6,993 bases of DNA from CAYNDL01 sp964396115 (GTDB lineage Bacteria > Patescibacteriota > Andersenbacteria > UBA10190 > CAIZMI01), in NCBI GenBank assembly GCA_964396115.1, contig CAYNDL010000047.1:1-6993 (forward strand). Reading direction: 5' to 3'. The notes below the pieces were generated by a model that worked only from the letters and a program-made list of their open reading frames with translations, was not told the origin of the DNA and searched no databases. Of the stretch, positions 1 to 6,927 are shown piece by piece. Made by a program: the position numbers and the translations under genes. Positions within the stretch are counted from its first letter, which is position 1; the number at the start of each line of letters is the position of its first letter.

Positions 1-965
1 TCATTGCCAAACGGGCTTGTAATAACAGCTAGGCCAGCGCCCATGGCTTCAAGTATCTTATTTTGCACTCCTGCTGAAAATCTTATGGGAGCAACAAGCA
101 TTGACGATCTTTCAAAAATGGAACCCACATTATCTACAAAACCAACGCGTTCAACATCAATTCCGTTGGTATTGATGCTCGATAGCTTGCCGGCTCCTAA
201 CAAAATCAGCTTTATTCCAGGAATCCTTTCTTTTACTTTTGGCAGGATTCCGTTTAAAAGAAACCCTAATGCATCACGGTTGTGACCGGTCGTATTGAAA
301 CCGTAAAAAAGAATCGTGTGTTCATCAGGGCGTTCTCGTCTTTCGTTGATGATTGTTCCGTTTTTTACGACGACAATTTTTCTCATGCATCCTGCAGCAA
401 TAAGGTCAGCCCGCTCCTGTTCTGATATCACCCAGGTTTCATCAACAGAACTAGTGGCATTAATCTCAAACCTCCTGATCTTCCTAGCCTCGTCCATTTT
501 AAAGGTTGTAAATATGTTATTTTTGTTGATTGAACGAAACATTTCTTTTGAAATCACATCGGTCAGGTCGAGTATTTTATAAGCTTTCGGCACAAGGTTC
601 CCGTACATCCTCATCCTGAAAAGGTGCATATACAATATTTGCGGATTGAACTCCCGTACGGCCTTCTTCACTTCGTGCTGCATGCGAAAGGACGCGTAGT
701 AAGCGGCCTGCGAAGGCGCCTCCGTATTCAAGAGCATAAGGACTTTCAACAACGAAAACCACTTTGGTAAATGCACAAATTTTACTTGTCTGCAGTATTT
801 TTGAAGCTCACGTAGCGATGGCTCGTTGTCCTTCTTGTTGTCAGAAAAGGAAATCAAGTATATTTCATTTTCTTTGGCTAGCTGCCTAATTAAATTGTAT
901 GTCCTCAGCTTGTCTCCACGGTTCGGCGGAAAAGGAATCCTCGAAGTAAGAAATAATATTCTCAC
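1..965 (-). CDS. Group 1 (GT4-type) glycosyltransferase, TIGR03087-like, C-terminus cut by window edge
   Basis: Predicted cytoplasmic glycosyltransferase moving a sugar from a nucleotide-sugar donor to a lipid- or sugar-linked acceptor. The reading frame opens at GTG (965-963) and stays open for 321 codons to the window edge, so the protein is 3'-truncated here. Residues 11-19 (PFPPNRGDK) are the N-terminal loop of a GT-B fold glycosyltransferase-4-like domain. Residues 273-320 carry the C-terminal donor-site region, including VGFVDNV, VAPIRFSAGVQNKILEAMGAG and TSPFGN; the glutamate of KILEAMG is the usual conserved nucleotide-sugar contact. Both blocks resemble TIGR03087 sugar transferases linked to PEP-CTERM/XrtA exopolysaccharide clusters, but no exosortase is visible here. 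The GTG start is forced: an in-frame TGA lies five codons upstream (980-978). An AGGT lies 6 nt before it, inside the end of the radical SAM gene. Only 4 nt separate the two genes, so coupled translation is likely. Family call is firm; the sugar is unknown. Confidence 0.87.
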   Translation of the reverse strand, partial: MRILFLTSRIPFPPNRGDKLRTYNLIRQLAKENEIYLISFSDNKKDNEPSLRELQKYCRQVKFVHLPKWFSLLKVLMLLNTEAPSQAAYYASFRMQHEVKKAVREFNPQILYMHLFRMRMYGNLVPKAYKILDLTDVISKEMFRSINKNNIFTTFKMDEARKIRRFEINATSSVDETWVISEQERADLIAAGCMRKIVVVKNGTIINERRERPDEHTILFYGFNTTGHNRDALGFLLNGILPKVKERIPGIKLILLGAGKLSSINTNGIDVERVGFVDNVGSIFERSSMLVAPIRFSAGVQNKILEAMGAGLAVITSPFGN

Positions 966-969
966 ACTT

Positions 970-2463
970 TTACCTGATCATTTTTTCTTTAAAAGCTGAA
1001 AGCGCAGCAAAGGCGCTTCTTGGGTGTCCCAGTCGCCAAAGATTGCGGGCAATAACTGAAGGGCGAAGATAGAACGATAAGTTTGCCTGCCATATTAGTC
1101 TGTCGAGGTCACTACGGCTCAAGTTTTTATACGAAGTAATCGCGCGATGTTGTACGCTAGTTGGCTGATAGTCACCTTTCTCAATATATCCTTCTTTCTT
1201 TGCTATTTCGTAATACTTAGTCCCAGGGAAAGGACTCACCACGCTAAACATAATAATCTCTGGCTTGAGGCTGATGACCTTGTTTATGCTTTCCCATATT
1301 TCATTTTGCGTCTCTTCTGGGTTAGCACCAATGAGCATGTTTACCTTAACCCTTATTCCCGCATCCCTGAGTATCTTCATCCCTGAGTACATTTTTTCTG
1401 CGGTTGCGTTCTTGTTGATGTACGCAAGTGTCTTAGGGTTAAGAGATTCAATCCCGAGGTCGACATATCTGCAGCCAGACTTTGCCATAGCTTTTGCGGT
1501 AGCTTCTGTGACACGGTCTGCGCGTGCAAGGCATCCCCACTGGATATTCAAGCCACGTATTTGTTCGCATATCTTCATCGTTCGATCTTCTTCCCAAAGA
1601 AATTGATCGTCGACAATTGAAACCGATTGGTAGCCCTGGCTCTTTAGTTGTCTGAACTCCTCAATTACGTTTTCGGCACTTCTTTTTCTGACCGGAGGCT
1701 TAACAAAAGTCCCGTAGCCTTCCGGGAGCACACCTTCCTGGATGGCGGATTTCACGGTAAAGCGTTTGTGTTCAATTTCTCTCGCAAAGCCCAACGAATT
1801 CGGCACACAATAGATGCACTGGAAAGCACACTGGCGCGATGTAATCATGGCCGTCATAGGTTCCCGTGTTAACTTTGGATTGTGGTAGCAGCCTTTTTTG
1901 GCTAGATGCCGTGCGGGAAAAGGAAGCGCGTCTAAATCTTCAATCTCACCCGCTGTTACATTGTGGATGTTTTTGCCTGCTGATCTGTATGAAATACCCC
2001 GGATTTTATTAAGGGCTGTATACGGTTCTGTACTGGAAATAGCTTTTGCTATTTCCGGAAATATTAAGTCGGGTTCGCCTCTTGCAACAATTGTTTTATC
2101 GTCCAACAAAAAATCATCAGGACGGTCAGTTGGTGCTGGTCCAGTGTAAATTACCCAAGCATCCGGCTTTTCCGATTTGATAAAGTGGTGGCAGCGGATG
2201 TCGATATCCTTCGACAAGTTAACGGAATGAAAGGAATATGCCGAAGAGTTATCCTTCTTGATCAAACTAGCAAATGATTCCGGTGATATTTTTTCATTCG
2301 GCGCGTCTACAAAACCGGCTTCGTAACCGTATTTTTCCAATATCGCGGCATAGCCGAGTGCGAAGATGTTAGGAATTGGATAAAGGGCATAGGTACAACC
2401 ATAAACTCGGTCTACAGGGCGAGTTGACTTCCAAACCGGCGGGTTGATGAATGATATTTTCAT
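970..2463 (-). CDS. B12-binding-type radical SAM enzyme, probable envelope glycan or lipid modification
   Basis: A 497-residue radical SAM enzyme with an N-terminal cobalamin-binding-like domain. Residues 1-140 have the order seen in this class: INPP near the start, PNIFALGYAAILEKYGY at 31-47 and a RGEPDLIFPEI segment near 128-138. The canonical DxHxxG cobalamin motif is absent, as is common in this class. The 4Fe-4S motif CAFQCIYC is at 212-219 (Cys 212, 216, 219). Later landmarks are SIVDDQFLW (282-290), WGCLARADRV (309-318), GIES (337-340) and PFPGTKYYE (411-419), giving a complete barrel. Between Cys219 and the RSAENVI segment (261-267) there are about 41 residues; related proteins as I recall them have nearer 15, so an insertion is likely. 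Reactions in this class include methylation and carbon-carbon bond formation; the substrate is unknown. Its ATG overlaps the TGA of the upstream glycosyltransferase (ATGA). A GGAG lies about 14 nt upstream, which is far for a working Shine-Dalgarno, so coupling probably drives translation. Confidence 0.9.
   Translation of the reverse strand: MKISFINPPVWKSTRPVDRVYGCTYALYPIPNIFALGYAAILEKYGYEAGFVDAPNEKISPESFASLIKKDNSSAYSFHSVNLSKDIDIRCHHFIKSEKPDAWVIYTGPAPTDRPDDFLLDDKTIVARGEPDLIFPEIAKAISSTEPYTALNKIRGISYRSAGKNIHNVTAGEIEDLDALPFPARHLAKKGCYHNPKLTREPMTAMITSRQCAFQCIYCVPNSLGFAREIEHKRFTVKSAIQEGVLPEGYGTFVKPPVRKRSAENVIEEFRQLKSQGYQSVSIVDDQFLWEEDRTMKICEQIRGLNIQWGCLARADRVTEATAKAMAKSGCRYVDLGIESLNPKTLAYINKNATAEKMYSGMKILRDAGIRVKVNMLIGANPEETQNEIWESINKVISLKPEIIMFSVVSPFPGTKYYEIAKKEGYIEKGDYQPTSVQHRAITSYKNLSRSDLDRLIWQANLSFYLRPSVIARNLWRLGHPRSAFAALSAFKEKMIR
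972..975 (-). promoter_or_regulatory. Ribosome binding site of the GT4 gene, inside the preceding gene
   Basis: AGGT (core AGG) sits 6 nt upstream of the GTG at 965 and overlaps the last codon and stop codon of the radical SAM gene. It is the best-placed Shine-Dalgarno-like site in the operon. It decides the start, because an in-frame TGA excludes any earlier initiation codon. Confidence 0.5.
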
Positions 2464-3293
2464 TTCTTATTTCGGATCTCCATGACCTTAAGCATAATCT
2501 GGAATTCGTAAGTAGCCATCAGTATACAATATAAAAAACCAGCCTTCCCATCTAAGAATCCCGCCCTAATTATATACCTGAAAAAGAAAAGCACTAAGGG
2601 GCGCAAAGGTATATTCGCAAGAATTCCCCTGAAAAAAATTTTCCTGGCGTTGCGGTCCTTAAATATTTCCCAGCTAAACGTGGCCTTTAAGGTATTTTGT
2701 GCGATGGCTTCGGCTTCCCATGAAGAGTATCGATTGTGTTTATCAATCCAGGCACTGATCCCTTTGTTAAAGGAGAAATGGTTTATTGGTTCATAAATAT
2801 ACCCGACTGTGCCTTCAGTAATTACTTTGGAGCCGTGCCCGAATTCTACCAGTCTCCCCTTTCCCTTGTTCACGAGCCTAAATTGCCAAGATGGAAACAT
2901 GGAGGCATGGGTAATCGGTTTCCCCATAAAATAGTTTTTATTAGAAAGATAAAAGCCTGCGTATCCTGGGTATTCAGCAGTTTTTTGTTGTATTTCAACA
3001 GCTAATGCATCACTGCACCGTTCATCTGCGTCAATAATTAAAATCCACTTATTCTGTATTTCTGTATTCTGAATGCCCCAGTTGTACTGTTGGGCTGGTG
3101 TGGAGAATTTGTGTTCATAGACCCTGATATCCGGTCTTAGTGATTTGGCAATTTTTATAGTGTCGTCTTGGCTAAAGGAGTCGAGAATTACTATGTCTGG
3201 GATCCAACTGAGGGATCTAACACAGTCAGCAATGTTAACAGCTTCATCCTTCGTGATAATCAGTGCGGTAATATTCATATTTTCGTTGGCCAT
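2460..3293 (-). CDS. Family 2 glycosyltransferase, WaaE/KdtX-like
   Basis: Predicted inverting GT-A glycosyltransferase of 277 residues, probably acting at the inner face of the membrane on a polysaccharide or lipid-linked acceptor. It opens with the GT2 strand ITALIITKDEAVNI (8-21), followed by VILDSFSQDDT (35-45), which fits the nucleotide-binding region. The metal-binding motif is DADE at 88-91. PSWQFRLVNKGKGR (134-147) and the histidines in FGHGS and NHFSF match the WaaE/KdtX pattern. The hydrophobic C-terminal third (about 220-270, including RYIIRAGFLDGKAGFLY) likely binds the membrane. The first ATG (3293) is chosen; a second at 3278 (Met6) would start directly at the conserved strand and is equally possible. 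Neither has a strong Shine-Dalgarno. The 41-nt gap to the upstream peptidase gene holds no hairpin or clear promoter. The 3' end overlaps the radical SAM start by 4 nt. Specificity cannot be predicted. Confidence 0.9.
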   Translation of the reverse strand: MANENMNITALIITKDEAVNIADCVRSLSWIPDIVILDSFSQDDTIKIAKSLRPDIRVYEHKFSTPAQQYNWGIQNTEIQNKWILIIDADERCSDALAVEIQQKTAEYPGYAGFYLSNKNYFMGKPITHASMFPSWQFRLVNKGKGRLVEFGHGSKVITEGTVGYIYEPINHFSFNKGISAWIDKHNRYSSWEAEAIAQNTLKATFSWEIFKDRNARKIFFRGILANIPLRPLVLFFFRYIIRAGFLDGKAGFLYCILMATYEFQIMLKVMEIRNKK

Positions 3294-3334
3294 ATCTTTG
3301 ACCAGGATGCCTAGACTACCTAATTAATGCAAAT

Positions 3335-4549
3335 TTACAGCGGCGGCAAATAATTTTCTGCGTTGACTGGAATTCCATTTTTTCTTACTTCGAAGTGTAA
3401 GTGAGGTCCTGTAGACAAACCGGCCCCGCGAGTTCCCGGTGCACCGCCCGTGTGGCCTATCACTTGCCCCCTTGTTACATACGAACCTTCGTTCACAGAT
3501 GCGTTCGAGACGTGTCCATAGACAGTTGAAATTCCTTCGCCATGAATAACTAAAATATATGAGTAACCAGTTCCCGCAGCGATGCTAACTTTTGCGACGT
3601 ATCCGTCAGAAGGCGCCTTGATCGGCGTTCCCATGTCAGTTGGGATATCAGTTCCAGTATGCGGGCCAATAAGGCTCGCAAATGGATATCCTGCGCAGTG
3701 AAATCCGCAAGATACTCCAAAAATTGGTTCTACTGGCCAGTCTAACTGGCCCAAAGCACCAAGTTTTTTATAACCTTGTTTCTCTAACTCCGCACGAATT
3801 GCGGCATCGAGTCGGGCGATTTCGGCATTGGCGGCTTTTTCCTCTGCTGCGGATTTGGCAAGCAACTTTTTAAATTCGGTTTCCTGGGCTTTGGTTATTT
3901 CGAGCAAACGCGACTTGGCCTGCTGCTGTTCTTGAAGTGTCTTTTTTTGACCAACCTGCCTAGTCCTCAGGCCGTCCAGTTCCCTTTTGAAATCGTTATA
4001 CGTCTGCCTCCTGTCTTTCAGTGTGTTTTGGAGTTCACGTATTTTGCTCAACGTGACCTGGCTGTTCTGTTCCGCCCTATAAACAGTGCGAATTTCCGTG
4101 ATGGCTTCGGATAAAGTTGAGTATTTAAAGAAAGCTTCAACTGCCGATAAGTCATCGAGTGTTTGCAGTGTTTTTATATATTCAGCCAACAATAGTTTTT
4201 GTTTGTCTATTTGTTCCTGTACGAGCTGTAATTCGTTCTCAAGTTCCTTGGTTTCAATTTCAATTTTTTCAATTTCCGCATTCGTCTTGTCTATCTGCAA
4301 GCTCAGTGATTTAGTGCTCGAATCAATTACTTTTATTTGTCCAGCGAGAGTTGTCGCCTCAGACTGTTTTTGAGCAATGTCTGCTTGAAATTCCTTGATT
4401 TCCTGTTCGATTTCGTCTACGGCCTTCCTTTTTTCTGCCAGCTGTTTTCTTAGGTCTTCCACGACATCTGCATTTGCGGGCAAACAAAAAGCTAATGTTA
4501 CTAAAGCAACTAATACAGGCCAATATTTTTTTGATTTCCTCCTGAGCAT
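3335..4549 (-). CDS. Secreted coiled-coil M23 (LytM) peptidoglycan endopeptidase
   Basis: A 404-residue protein predicted to be exported and to cut peptide cross-links of peptidoglycan. Residues 1-27 form a typical Sec signal peptide: basic MLRRKSKK, a hydrophobic run, then ANA before Asp28 as a signal peptidase I site. Residues about 28-257 are charged, Gln/Glu/Lys-rich heptad sequence, a long coiled coil as in EnvC and PcsB. The LytM domain occupies about 268-404. Zinc ligands appear intact: His297 and Asp301 in HTGTD, and His385 in GPHLHFE; His346 (YGH) and His383 complete the active site. This differs from E. coli EnvC, whose LytM domain is degenerate. Cys281 and Cys285 (CGFHC) lie just before the first zinc ligand and could form a disulfide after export. 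The ATG follows the gltX stop by 2 nt. No good Shine-Dalgarno precedes it; AGGAGG occurs just after the start and encodes Arg3-Arg4. Activation by partners at division is inferred from family relatives only. Confidence 0.92.
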   Translation of the reverse strand: MLRRKSKKYWPVLVALVTLAFCLPANADVVEDLRKQLAEKRKAVDEIEQEIKEFQADIAQKQSEATTLAGQIKVIDSSTKSLSLQIDKTNAEIEKIEIETKELENELQLVQEQIDKQKLLLAEYIKTLQTLDDLSAVEAFFKYSTLSEAITEIRTVYRAEQNSQVTLSKIRELQNTLKDRRQTYNDFKRELDGLRTRQVGQKKTLQEQQQAKSRLLEITKAQETEFKKLLAKSAAEEKAANAEIARLDAAIRAELEKQGYKKLGALGQLDWPVEPIFGVSCGFHCAGYPFASLIGPHTGTDIPTDMGTPIKAPSDGYVAKVSIAAGTGYSYILVIHGEGISTVYGHVSNASVNEGSYVTRGQVIGHTGGAPGTRGAGLSTGPHLHFEVRKNGIPVNAENYLPPL

Positions 4550-4551
4550 TG

Positions 4552-6009
4552 TTACAGCTCTATGATAGCACGCTTCAGTCGTTTTATTGTCTCATCTTTG
4601 CCGAGTAGCCATGCCAACTCATCCGGCCCAGCACTTTTTTCTTTTCCAGATAGCGAGTATCTTACCGGCCACAGAACTGTCGCCCTGCCCTTACCAGACT
4701 CATCAGCCACCGTTAGGAATATTTCGCGAAGCTTATTTTTTTCGCTCCAGGAATTGTCGCTCAATTCTTCTATTTTACCTATGAAATGCTGTAGAACTAT
4801 GCTTGTATCCTCGTTATTACTCTCGCGCCAAGGTATTAATTTGGGGTCTAAGGCTGGGTCGTTTTTTAACTCTTCGTACAAAGTGGGTAGTTCGTTCAAA
4901 AGTGACAGTCTGCCTTTTTCGACTTCCAGTAAACGGGACAAGAAAACCTCGTCAGGTGAAATTTTGTTAAATGAAAAATATTCGAGAGCAATTTTAAGAA
5001 GCTGTGGCAAAGGCATATCTTTAACATATTGTTTGTTTAGCCAGGTCAGTTTGTTCAAAGAGAATACTGCGCCTGCTTTTTGCACGTTCTCCAACTTGAA
5101 CTCATTTATTAAGTCTTCTTTGGAAAAAATTTCTTGACTTGTTTTTGGATTCCACCCAAGTAAGGCCAAACCATTGAATAAAGCTTCAGCCAAAAAACCC
5201 TGCTCCTTTATTAAAGTGCTGACGAATAGATTAACGTTACCCGATCGTTTGGAAAGTTTCTTTCTTGATTCATCAAGCAGTAGTGGCAAGTGGGCATAGA
5301 TTGGCGTCTGAAAATTGAGAGCCCTTTGCAAAAAAATGTGCTTAGGAGTGTTGCTTAAATGATCTTCTCCACGTATCACATGCGTTACCTGCATCATGGC
5401 GTCGTCAACAACTACTGCTAAGTGAAACAACGGCTGATCATAGCCCCTGCTAATAACAAAATCATCAATTACGCCTGGCTTGAAAATAACCCTGCCCTTT
5501 ATGATATCGTCGACAGATACCGCTTCTTCAGGGACTTTTAGCCGAACAACAAATGATTCGCTTTGGGCCCTTTTTTCACTCTCGGAACTGGATATTGAAC
5601 GGCAGTTCTGGTCATACATAAATGGTCTTTTTGCAGATTCAGATTCATGCCTGAGTTTTTCAAGTCTCGCAGTCGAACAAAAACACCTGTAAGCGCTGCC
5701 GCTTGCAAGCAGTTTATTAACAGCCTGCTTGTATATTTCGGTTCGCTCAGATTGTCTATATGGTCCAAATTCGCCTTCTTTTCCAATGCCCTCGTCCCAT
5801 TCGATACCCAGCATTTTCAAGCTTTCAATTATGTCATTTTCGGAATCCTTTGTACTCCTCGCAGTGTCCGTGTCCTCTATTCTCAGGACCAATTTCCCAC
5901 CGGTAGAACGTGCGAATAAGTAATTAAAAATCGCCGTACGTGCATTTCCAACATGGAGAAAACCTGTTGGAGAAGGCGCATATCTTACCTTGACAGTTTC
6001 ATTTGTCAT
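4552..6009 (-). CDS. gltX: Glutamyl-tRNA synthetase
   Basis: Charges tRNA-Glu with glutamate using ATP in the cytoplasm. The 485-residue length is normal for bacterial GluRS. The class I HIGH signature is APSPTGFLHVGN (11-22, with HVGN for HIGH) and the KMSKS equivalent is KLSKR at 251-255. VLRIEDTD (41-48) and VTHVIRGEDHLSNT (208-221) are the glutamate- and tRNA-acceptor-binding segments. Cys109, Cys111, Tyr132 and Cys136 match the zinc site found in many GluRS. The all-helical anticodon-binding domain runs from about 320 to the end. The C-terminal WPVRYSLSGK and GPDELAWLLGK pattern resembles Patescibacteria GluRS as I recall it. Whether it also charges tRNA-Gln (non-discriminating, needing GatCAB) cannot be decided here. 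The start codon overlaps the end of wecG by 11 nt and has no Shine-Dalgarno; a TATAAT box lies 10 nt upstream. No frameshift or missing catalytic residue was seen. Confidence 0.97.
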   Translation of the reverse strand: MTNETVKVRYAPSPTGFLHVGNARTAIFNYLFARSTGGKLVLRIEDTDTARSTKDSENDIIESLKMLGIEWDEGIGKEGEFGPYRQSERTEIYKQAVNKLLASGSAYRCFCSTARLEKLRHESESAKRPFMYDQNCRSISSSESEKRAQSESFVVRLKVPEEAVSVDDIIKGRVIFKPGVIDDFVISRGYDQPLFHLAVVVDDAMMQVTHVIRGEDHLSNTPKHIFLQRALNFQTPIYAHLPLLLDESRKKLSKRSGNVNLFVSTLIKEQGFLAEALFNGLALLGWNPKTSQEIFSKEDLINEFKLENVQKAGAVFSLNKLTWLNKQYVKDMPLPQLLKIALEYFSFNKISPDEVFLSRLLEVEKGRLSLLNELPTLYEELKNDPALDPKLIPWRESNNEDTSIVLQHFIGKIEELSDNSWSEKNKLREIFLTVADESGKGRATVLWPVRYSLSGKEKSAGPDELAWLLGKDETIKRLKRAIIEL

Positions 6010-6862
6010 TTGAAGAAAAATTATATCTTAATATTGTAGAAAATAACAATATATATGGGAAAACCATGGTAGCACGCATTGCACGAATCAAGCGCGATGG
6101 ACGCTGGAAAAGGCGCCAGAACCACTCGAGGCCATGGTTTCTGAATTTCATCGGGGCCCGTTTGGCGTTCCCAGCAATAAAATCAAATGCACCGCCAACG
6201 CCCATGGCTAGCTTAACGTATGGAAAACGATGTAGGTTTTGGCTTATCCATTCTTCTTGTTTTGGGGAGCCATATCCCACGAGAATTATTTGTGGCTTTA
6301 TTCTCTCGATTTCGACAAAAAGATCATATTGGACAAAAGGCGTGGCAATGTGATTTGGGGCAAAAGCGTCAATTTTCAGGCCCGGGAGTGTTTGTCTCAT
6401 CCTTTTGGCTGTCCTCACCGAAGTTTCGTTTACCCCTCCGATTAGATACATCACCGAATCATTTTCTCGCGCTATTTTAGCAATATCCCAAAGAAGATCT
6501 GATCCGGAAACTCGCTCGGGCAACGGACTTTTCATTTTTGATGGTCTAAATATCACAAAAAAAAGTGTTCGGTAAAATATTTTGATTATTTCCAGGAGCC
6601 TGCTTTCGCGGGCAGCCTTTTCTGAAAAAGCCGCCGCCCAGCATGTCCCCATGCCGTCTGGTGTCACTAAGTCAGCGTTATTTACAATCCGCTTATAATC
6701 GAAATCAGACCGTGCCCGCAAAAGAATTTCCGGGTTCGCAGTTACTATGTAGTGTTGAGTCGTGTCATTGAGCCACTGTCTGCACTTCTGGATGACCTGT
6801 GAGGTTGTAGTTTTGCTTATATATATTCCGAAGATGCTTATGCGTGGTTCAATTTCAGTCAT
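5999..6862 (-). CDS. WecG/TagA-family glycosyltransferase (N-acetylmannosamine or ManNAcA type)
   Basis: A GT26-family enzyme, expected to move ManNAc or a uronic relative from UDP onto undecaprenyl-diphosphate-GlcNAc, an early step in teichoic-acid-like or enterobacterial-common-antigen-like glycans. Numbered from the ATG at 6862 (287 residues): TANPE 41-45, PDGMG 68-72 with the Asp69 corresponding to the proposed catalytic base of TagA, ERVSGSDL 116-123, YGSPKQEEWI 197-206, GVGGAFDF 221-228 and AGNAKRAP 230-237. The arginine-rich, partly hydrophobic tail (245-287) fits the membrane-targeting appendage of the family. Roughly 40 residues separate PDGMG from ERVSGSD, longer than in E. coli WecG. 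An in-frame ATG at 6913 would add 17 mostly hydrophobic residues (MKNGLFYLWLLCGYSLY). I prefer 6862 because family members start about ten residues before the first conserved strand and a TATAGT box lies 6 nt upstream. Neither start has a Shine-Dalgarno. First gene of the visible operon. Confidence 0.92.
   Translation of the reverse strand: MTEIEPRISIFGIYISKTTTSQVIQKCRQWLNDTTQHYIVTANPEILLRARSDFDYKRIVNNADLVTPDGMGTCWAAAFSEKAARESRLLEIIKIFYRTLFFVIFRPSKMKSPLPERVSGSDLLWDIAKIARENDSVMYLIGGVNETSVRTAKRMRQTLPGLKIDAFAPNHIATPFVQYDLFVEIERIKPQIILVGYGSPKQEEWISQNLHRFPYVKLAMGVGGAFDFIAGNAKRAPMKFRNHGLEWFWRLFQRPSRLIRAMRATMVFPYILLFSTILRYNFSSNDK
6020..6049 (-). promoter_or_regulatory. Candidate internal promoter for gltX inside the 3' end of wecG
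   Basis: A perfect -10 hexamer TATAAT (6025-6020, minus strand) is preceded after 18 nt by TTGTTA (6049-6044), four of six matches to the -35 consensus. Transcription would begin near 6013-6012, three or four nt before the gltX ATG at 6009. That gives an almost leaderless mRNA, consistent with the lack of a Shine-Dalgarno. The surrounding coding sequence is AT-rich, so a chance match is possible. Confidence 0.35.
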
Positions 6863-6868
6863 ATACAA

Positions 6869-6897
6869 ACTATATCCGCAAAGAAGCCATAGATAAA
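6869..6897 (-). promoter_or_regulatory. Candidate operon promoter upstream of wecG
   Basis: TATAGT (6874-6869, minus strand) matches five of six -10 positions. A weak TTTATC (6897-6892, three of six) lies 17 nt upstream. The -10 box is only 6 nt from the ATG at 6862, so the transcript would start about at the start codon and be leaderless. If real, it supports 6862 and not 6913 as the translation start. Confidence 0.3.
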
Positions 6898-6927
6898 ATA
6901 ACCCATTTTTCATGTTACGATGTTCGA

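Noticed and set aside
4..582. Two plus-strand open frames at the left edge
   Set aside because: Both are antisense to the conserved C-terminal half of the GT4 glycosyltransferase and show no domain of their own.
577..762. 61-residue minus-strand frame starting with ATG inside the GT4 gene
   Set aside because: It is in a different frame from the GT4 protein, whose own frame is open over the whole region and carries family motifs. It appears only because the GT4 gene starts with GTG and runs off the edge.
3294..3334. Intergenic gap between the M23 and GT2 genes as a terminator or promoter
   Set aside because: It contains only short AT-rich palindromes such as ATTAAT. No GC-rich stem with a T-run and no convincing -35/-10 pair were found, so read-through within one operon is more likely.
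4562..5137. 191-residue plus-strand open frame opposite gltX
   Set aside because: It lies wholly antisense to strongly conserved gltX sequence, is serine/leucine-rich without recognisable domains, and has no ribosome site; a shadow of the real frame.
6003..6480. Overlapping plus-strand frames opposite wecG
   Set aside because: They are antisense to the conserved GSPKQE and GVGGAFD region of the WecG/TagA protein; several mutually overlapping frames with no motif indicate shadows.
6863..6913. N-terminal extension of WecG from the ATG at 6913 as a membrane anchor
   Set aside because: The 17 hydrophobic residues are not typical of this peripheral-membrane family, no Shine-Dalgarno precedes the ATG, and the stretch overlaps a candidate promoter. 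It cannot be fully excluded.
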